This document shows, piece after piece, positions 7,024 through 9,460 of a DNA stretch of 9,460 bases. The position numbers and the translations under genes are program-made. Position 1 is the first letter of the stretch. Every line of letters starts with the position of its first letter. Source of the DNA: Gammaproteobacteria bacterium (GTDB lineage: Bacteria; Pseudomonadota; Gammaproteobacteria; HK1); the NCBI GenBank assembly GCA_020444775.1, contig JAGRHX010000335.1, forward strand, positions 1-9,460, given 5' to 3'. The notes under the pieces are model-generated. The model had not been told where the DNA came from. It worked only from the letters and a program-made list of their open reading frames with translations, and made no database searches.

Positions 7024-7647
7024 TCATACGTGCCCCGCCTGCCAGGCCGACTCGAAGAACGCCAGCTCCAGACGCATGGCGGTACGATAATGGCGAGCGA
7101 TTCGCGCCGGATCTCCGTCGTAGTCGTCCAGTAGCCCCTCCAGGCGACATACCATCGCCTCGAAATCATCCGAGGCATAGGTTTCGACCCATTCCTTGTA
7201 GGGGCTGGACGGCTCCACGTGATCGACCAGACTCTGGCCGAGGTACGCGTACAGTCGCATGCACGGTGTCATCGCCGCGGTGATGTGGCCGACCGGCTCC
7301 AGCGCCGCGGTGCTGAGCAGGAAGTCGGTGTAGGCGCTGGTCGCGGGCAACGGCTCGGGGGCCAGGTCCAGCCCCCAGCTCGCGGCATAGGCCTTGTGCA
7401 GGTTGAGCTCCTCGAACACACCATTGAGCAGATCCTTGAAGACCAGCAAGCCCTCCCGGTCCGGGCTCTTGGCAAGCGCCAACGCGTAGGCACGGGTAAA
7501 GGCCTCCAGAAAGAATGCGTCCTGCGCGACATACACCTGGAAGCAGCTGCGTTCCAGCCGCCCCGATGCAATGCCCTGCACGAACGGGTGCTTCAGACAG
7601 GCGTTGGCGAGCTCCAGGCTCTGATGCCACAGCTCGGCTGAGTGCAT
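7024..7647 (-). CDS. TenA/thiaminase-II family protein
   Basis: A 207-residue all-helical TenA-like protein. TenA hydrolyses amino-pyrimidines from degraded thiamine for salvage of HMP, but the fold is also used by PqqC and others. Counterparts of the Bacillus subtilis TenA pocket (numbers from memory) are D43 in AQDAFFLEAF (D44), C129 and Y133 in TPCMRLYAY (C135, Y139), Y157 in TYASDDFEAM (Y163) and E199 in ELAFFESAW (E205). This is the Cys-type active site. The residue matching Tyr47 is Phe (F46), so activity on thiamine breakdown products may differ. The frame is open to 7890, but the ATG at 7647 fits the family length and has GGAG (7660-7657) 9 nt upstream. The stop is 10 nt before the enolase-like start. 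No thi genes and no recognisable TPP riboswitch are nearby, so a role in thiamine salvage is not shown; older annotations calling TenA a transcription regulator should not be followed. Confidence 0.85.
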   Translation of the reverse strand: MHSAELWHQSLELANACLKHPFVQGIASGRLERSCFQVYVAQDAFFLEAFTRAYALALAKSPDREGLLVFKDLLNGVFEELNLHKAYAASWGLDLAPEPLPATSAYTDFLLSTAALEPVGHITAAMTPCMRLYAYLGQSLVDHVEPSSPYKEWVETYASDDFEAMVCRLEGLLDDYDGDPARIARHYRTAMRLELAFFESAWQAGHV

Positions 7648-7726
7648 GGGATCTTGCTCCGCGCAATGGGAAGAGACGCACACATTGCCGCATGCGACGC
7701 CGACAGGGCAACCGTCCCCCGCCCCA

Positions 7727-7738
7727 GCAGGCGCCTGC
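7727..7738. repeat. 12-bp perfect palindrome, possible operator
   Basis: GCAGGCGCCTGC is identical to its reverse complement and lies about in the middle of the divergent intergenic region. Position and symmetry suit a dimeric regulator, but palindromes of this kind also arise by chance in GC-rich DNA. Confidence 0.35.
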
Positions 7739-7898
7739 CCCGGAAGCTGTTTGGGTCCGGCCCGGGTTCTGGTCGATACTGCTCGCTTGCCTGCGCCGCT
7801 GCACCCGGTACCAAGCACCGTTGCGCACGCCCGGGGCGCCCTGAGTCCGGCACAATCGCTGGTCGGCAAATCCCTGGGCAGAGCCCACATTCCAACAC

Positions 7899-7902
7899 GG
7901 AG
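7899..7902 (+). promoter_or_regulatory. Shine-Dalgarno selecting the TTG start of purK
   Basis: GGAG followed by an 8-nt spacer and TTG at 7911. No ATG or GTG in the purK frame occurs nearby before the conserved nucleotide-binding strand, so this site supports the TTG start. Confidence 0.6.
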
Positions 7903-7910
7903 ATCCGCTT

Positions 7911-9089
7911 TTGAGCCCCAGCAGTGACAGCCCCGACGCCCGCACCGACCGCCCCGTTCAGCGCATCGGCGTGGTCGGCGGTGGCCAGCTCGGTCGGATG
8001 CTCGCGCATGCCGCCGCCCGTCTGGGCTTGGAGACCGTGGTGCTGGACCCGCAGCCTGACTGCCCGGCCCGTCAGTTCGCCAGCAGCACCCGGGTCGGCT
8101 CCCTACAGGACGCCGACGCCATCCAGGCGCTGGCCGCGGACTGCGACCTGCTGACCATCGAGATCGAGGACGTGGACAGCGCGGCTCTGCAGTCGCTCAG
8201 CGATGCCGGCATGCCGGTGTTCCCGCCGCCCGCCACCGTTGCCACGGTGCAGAACAAGCTGCTGCAAAAGCAACGGCTGCAAGCCGCGGGGCTGCCCACC
8301 GCGGCGTTCGTGGCACTACCCCATCCTGAGCCACGGGCGGTCCTCGAGTTCGGCCTGCCCTGCGTGCAGAAGCTGCAACGCGGCGGCTACGACGGACGCG
8401 GCGTCAGCGTGCTCCGCGAGCGCGCCGACCTGGACACGCTGTTGCCCGGCCCCGGTCTGCTCGAGCGACTGGTGGCCTTCGAGAAGGAGCTGGCGGTGCT
8501 GGTGGCGCGAGACCGCAACGGTCGCTGCTGCACCTACCCGGTCGTCGAGCTGGTCGCCGACGCGCGCACCAACATGCTCGATCTGCTGCTCGCCCCGGCT
8601 CCCATCGCGCCAGAGATTGCTGAACGTGCACAGGCACTTGCGGTACGCTGCGCGGATGCGTTCGAAACCGTGGGCGTGTTCGCCATCGAGCTGTTCCTGG
8701 ACCGACACGGTGAGCTGAGCGTGAACGAGGTATCGCCACGGGTGCACAACTCCGGACACTACACGCTGGAGGCATGCGCGACCTCACAGTTCGAGCAACA
8801 TATCCGCGCCATCTGCGGCCTGCCGCTCGGCCAGACCGGGCAATGGCGGCCGGCGGCGATGATGAACCTGGTCGGTGCCGACGGCTGGCACGGCCAGACC
8901 GTGATCGAGGGTCTGGACGAGGCCTTGGACCTGGCGAACGCCAGCCTGCACCTGTATGGCAAGCGCAGCTGCCGCGCAGCGCGCAAGATGGGTCATGTAA
9001 CGGTGCTCGACGAGCGTCTGGATCAGGCGGCTCGACGAGCGACCGAGTTCAGGGACCGGCTGACCATTCGCGGCAGCGTTCCCGATTGA
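7911..9089 (+). CDS. purK: N5-carboxyaminoimidazole ribonucleotide synthase (PurK)
   Basis: An ATP-grasp enzyme of 392 residues that makes N5-CAIR from AIR, ATP and bicarbonate in de novo purine synthesis. The N-terminal domain starts with [13 protein letters not shown] at 19-31 and VVLDP at 43-47, and the family motif appears as LTIEIEDVD (81-89), where EHV is more usual. The ATP-grasp core includes the [11 protein letters not shown] loop (154-164), [10 protein letters not shown] (191-200) and the active-site segment [14 protein letters not shown] (272-285), followed by [17 protein letters not shown] (291-307). The first 17 residues are a non-conserved, Asp/Ser/Pro-rich extension. The TTG at 7911 is supported by GGAG 8 nt upstream. 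purE follows after 49 nt, so the pair probably forms an operon in the order purK-purE. This gene is divergent from the tenA-like cassette. Confidence 0.96.
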   Translation: MSPSSDSPDARTDRPVQRIGVVGGGQLGRMLAHAAARLGLETVVLDPQPDCPARQFASSTRVGSLQDADAIQALAADCDLLTIEIEDVDSAALQSLSDAGMPVFPPPATVATVQNKLLQKQRLQAAGLPTAAFVALPHPEPRAVLEFGLPCVQKLQRGGYDGRGVSVLRERADLDTLLPGPGLLERLVAFEKELAVLVARDRNGRCCTYPVVELVADARTNMLDLLLAPAPIAPEIAERAQALAVRCADAFETVGVFAIELFLDRHGELSVNEVSPRVHNSGHYTLEACATSQFEQHIRAICGLPLGQTGQWRPAAMMNLVGADGWHGQTVIEGLDEALDLANASLHLYGKRSCRAARKMGHVTVLDERLDQAARRATEFRDRLTIRGSVPD

Positions 9090-9098
9090 TGAACCGAA

Positions 9099-9111
9099 GC
9101 CGGCAACGCCG
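9099..9111 (+). repeat. Short inverted repeat between purK and purE
   Basis: CCGGC-AAC-GCCGG, a 5-bp perfect stem with a 3-nt loop, in the 49-nt gap. There is no following T-run, so it is not a terminator. It could stabilise the mRNA or be chance. Confidence 0.35.
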
Positions 9112-9138
9112 GTGCTCGAAAAATGCTGGGAGAAGGAG

Positions 9139-9460
9139 ATGGCTGAGGCCCTGGTCGGCATCATCATGGGCAGCGATTCGGATTTGCGTGTCATGAGCGC
9201 GGCCAGTGACGTGCTGGAGGCCCTGCAGGTACCGCACGAGATGACCATCGTATCCGCGCATCGGACCCCGGATCGTCTCTATCGCTATGCGAGCGAGGCC
9301 GAGTCGCGCGGCTTGCGGGTGATCATCGCCGGTGCAGGCGGCGCCGCCCACCTGCCGGGCATGCTGGCCGCGCTCACCCCGCTGCCCGTCGTCGGGGTGC
9401 CTGTGCCGCTGAAGTACCTCGACGGCATGGACTCGCTGCTCTCGATCGTGCAGATGCCCG
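9139..9460 (+). CDS. purE: N5-carboxyaminoimidazole ribonucleotide mutase (PurE), N-terminal part
   Basis: The first 107 codons of class I PurE; the C-terminal end is beyond the right edge. The enzyme moves the carboxyl group of N5-CAIR to C4, giving CAIR, using the product of the adjacent purK. The sequence starts [12 protein letters not shown] with the GSxSD phosphate-binding loop at 11-15, has the catalytic-histidine motif SAHRTP (39-44, H41, matching H45 in E. coli), then [12 protein letters not shown] (64-75) and the conserved [10 protein letters not shown] (98-107). The ATG at 9139 places the first beta strand as in known PurE proteins and has GGGAG (9128-9132) 6 nt upstream. An ATG at 9123 is in another frame. 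The gene lies 49 nt after purK. Confidence 0.96.
   Translation, partial: MAEALVGIIMGSDSDLRVMSAASDVLEALQVPHEMTIVSAHRTPDRLYRYASEAESRGLRVIIAGAGGAAHLPGMLAALTPLPVVGVPVPLKYLDGMDSLLSIVQMP

Larger units (their letters stand above)
7648..7910. other. Divergent intergenic region between the tenA-like gene and purK
   Basis: 263 nt with no gene I can support; open frames here read like GC-rich noise (rich in R, P, A and G). It must carry promoters for both directions. The best plus-strand candidate I see is TTGGGT (7751-7756), 18 nt, then GATACT (7775-7780), a poor match to sigma-70. A perfect 12-bp palindrome lies at 7727-7738. I looked for THI-box landmarks (CTGAGA, ACCTGATCTGG) on the minus strand and for a PurR-like box on the plus strand, and found neither. 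Confidence 0.5.

Noticed and set aside
7677..7692. PurR-like box (ACGCACACATTGCCGC) upstream of purK
   Set aside because: It matches the symmetric PurR consensus only in the left half and lies more than 200 nt from purK.
7648..7890. N-terminal extension of the TenA-like protein, or a separate small gene upstream of it
   Set aside because: The translation is low-complexity with no homology I recognise; the ATG at 7647 has GGAG at 9 nt and gives the usual TenA length.
7648..7910. TPP riboswitch upstream of the tenA-like gene
   Set aside because: The CTGAGA and ACCTGATCTGG landmarks of the THI-box are absent on the minus strand.

Overview
The window looks like chromosomal DNA from a GC-rich proteobacterium. 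A halophilic or salt-adapted gammaproteobacterium is the best guess. The reasons are the dense coding, the GC-rich third positions, strongly acidic proteins (notably the sucrose-phosphate synthase), and a gene set for making sucrose as a compatible solute. The taxon is an inference; no rRNA or other taxonomic marker is present.

Layout. Positions 1-4716, all on the minus strand and read right to left, hold a sucrose cluster: sucrose-phosphate synthase (2560-4716), sucrose-phosphate phosphatase (1654-2532), a PfkB fructokinase (682-1617) and the N-terminal 210 residues of an amylosucrase-type GH13 enzyme (631 down to the window edge). The gaps are 27, 36 and 50 nt, so one transcript is likely. 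The order sps-spp-fruK-ams is the one described for sucrose metabolism in halotolerant methanotrophs. The first two enzymes make sucrose from UDP-glucose and fructose-6-phosphate. Amylosucrase can cleave sucrose while moving glucose to a glucan, and fructokinase returns the fructose as fructose-6-phosphate. The cluster can therefore both build and recycle the solute.

Positions 4813-7647, also on the minus strand, hold a tight three-gene cassette: a TenA/thiaminase-II-like protein (7024-7647), an enolase-superfamily enzyme of the mandelate racemase type (5880-7013) and a luciferase-like flavin/F420 oxidoreductase (4813-5877). Gaps are 10 and 2 nt, and each start has a good Shine-Dalgarno sequence. 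I do not recognise the pathway. This is the best candidate in the window for something undescribed. It lies 96 nt upstream of sps in the same direction.

Positions 7648-7910 are a divergent intergenic region with a 12-bp perfect palindrome. On the plus strand from 7911 come purK (TTG start) and the first 107 codons of purE, the two steps that turn AIR into CAIR in purine synthesis, in the reverse of the common purE-purK order.

No tRNA, rRNA, CRISPR array, insertion sequence or convincing intrinsic terminator was seen. Long open frames antisense to the real genes are explained by GC-rich codon bias.
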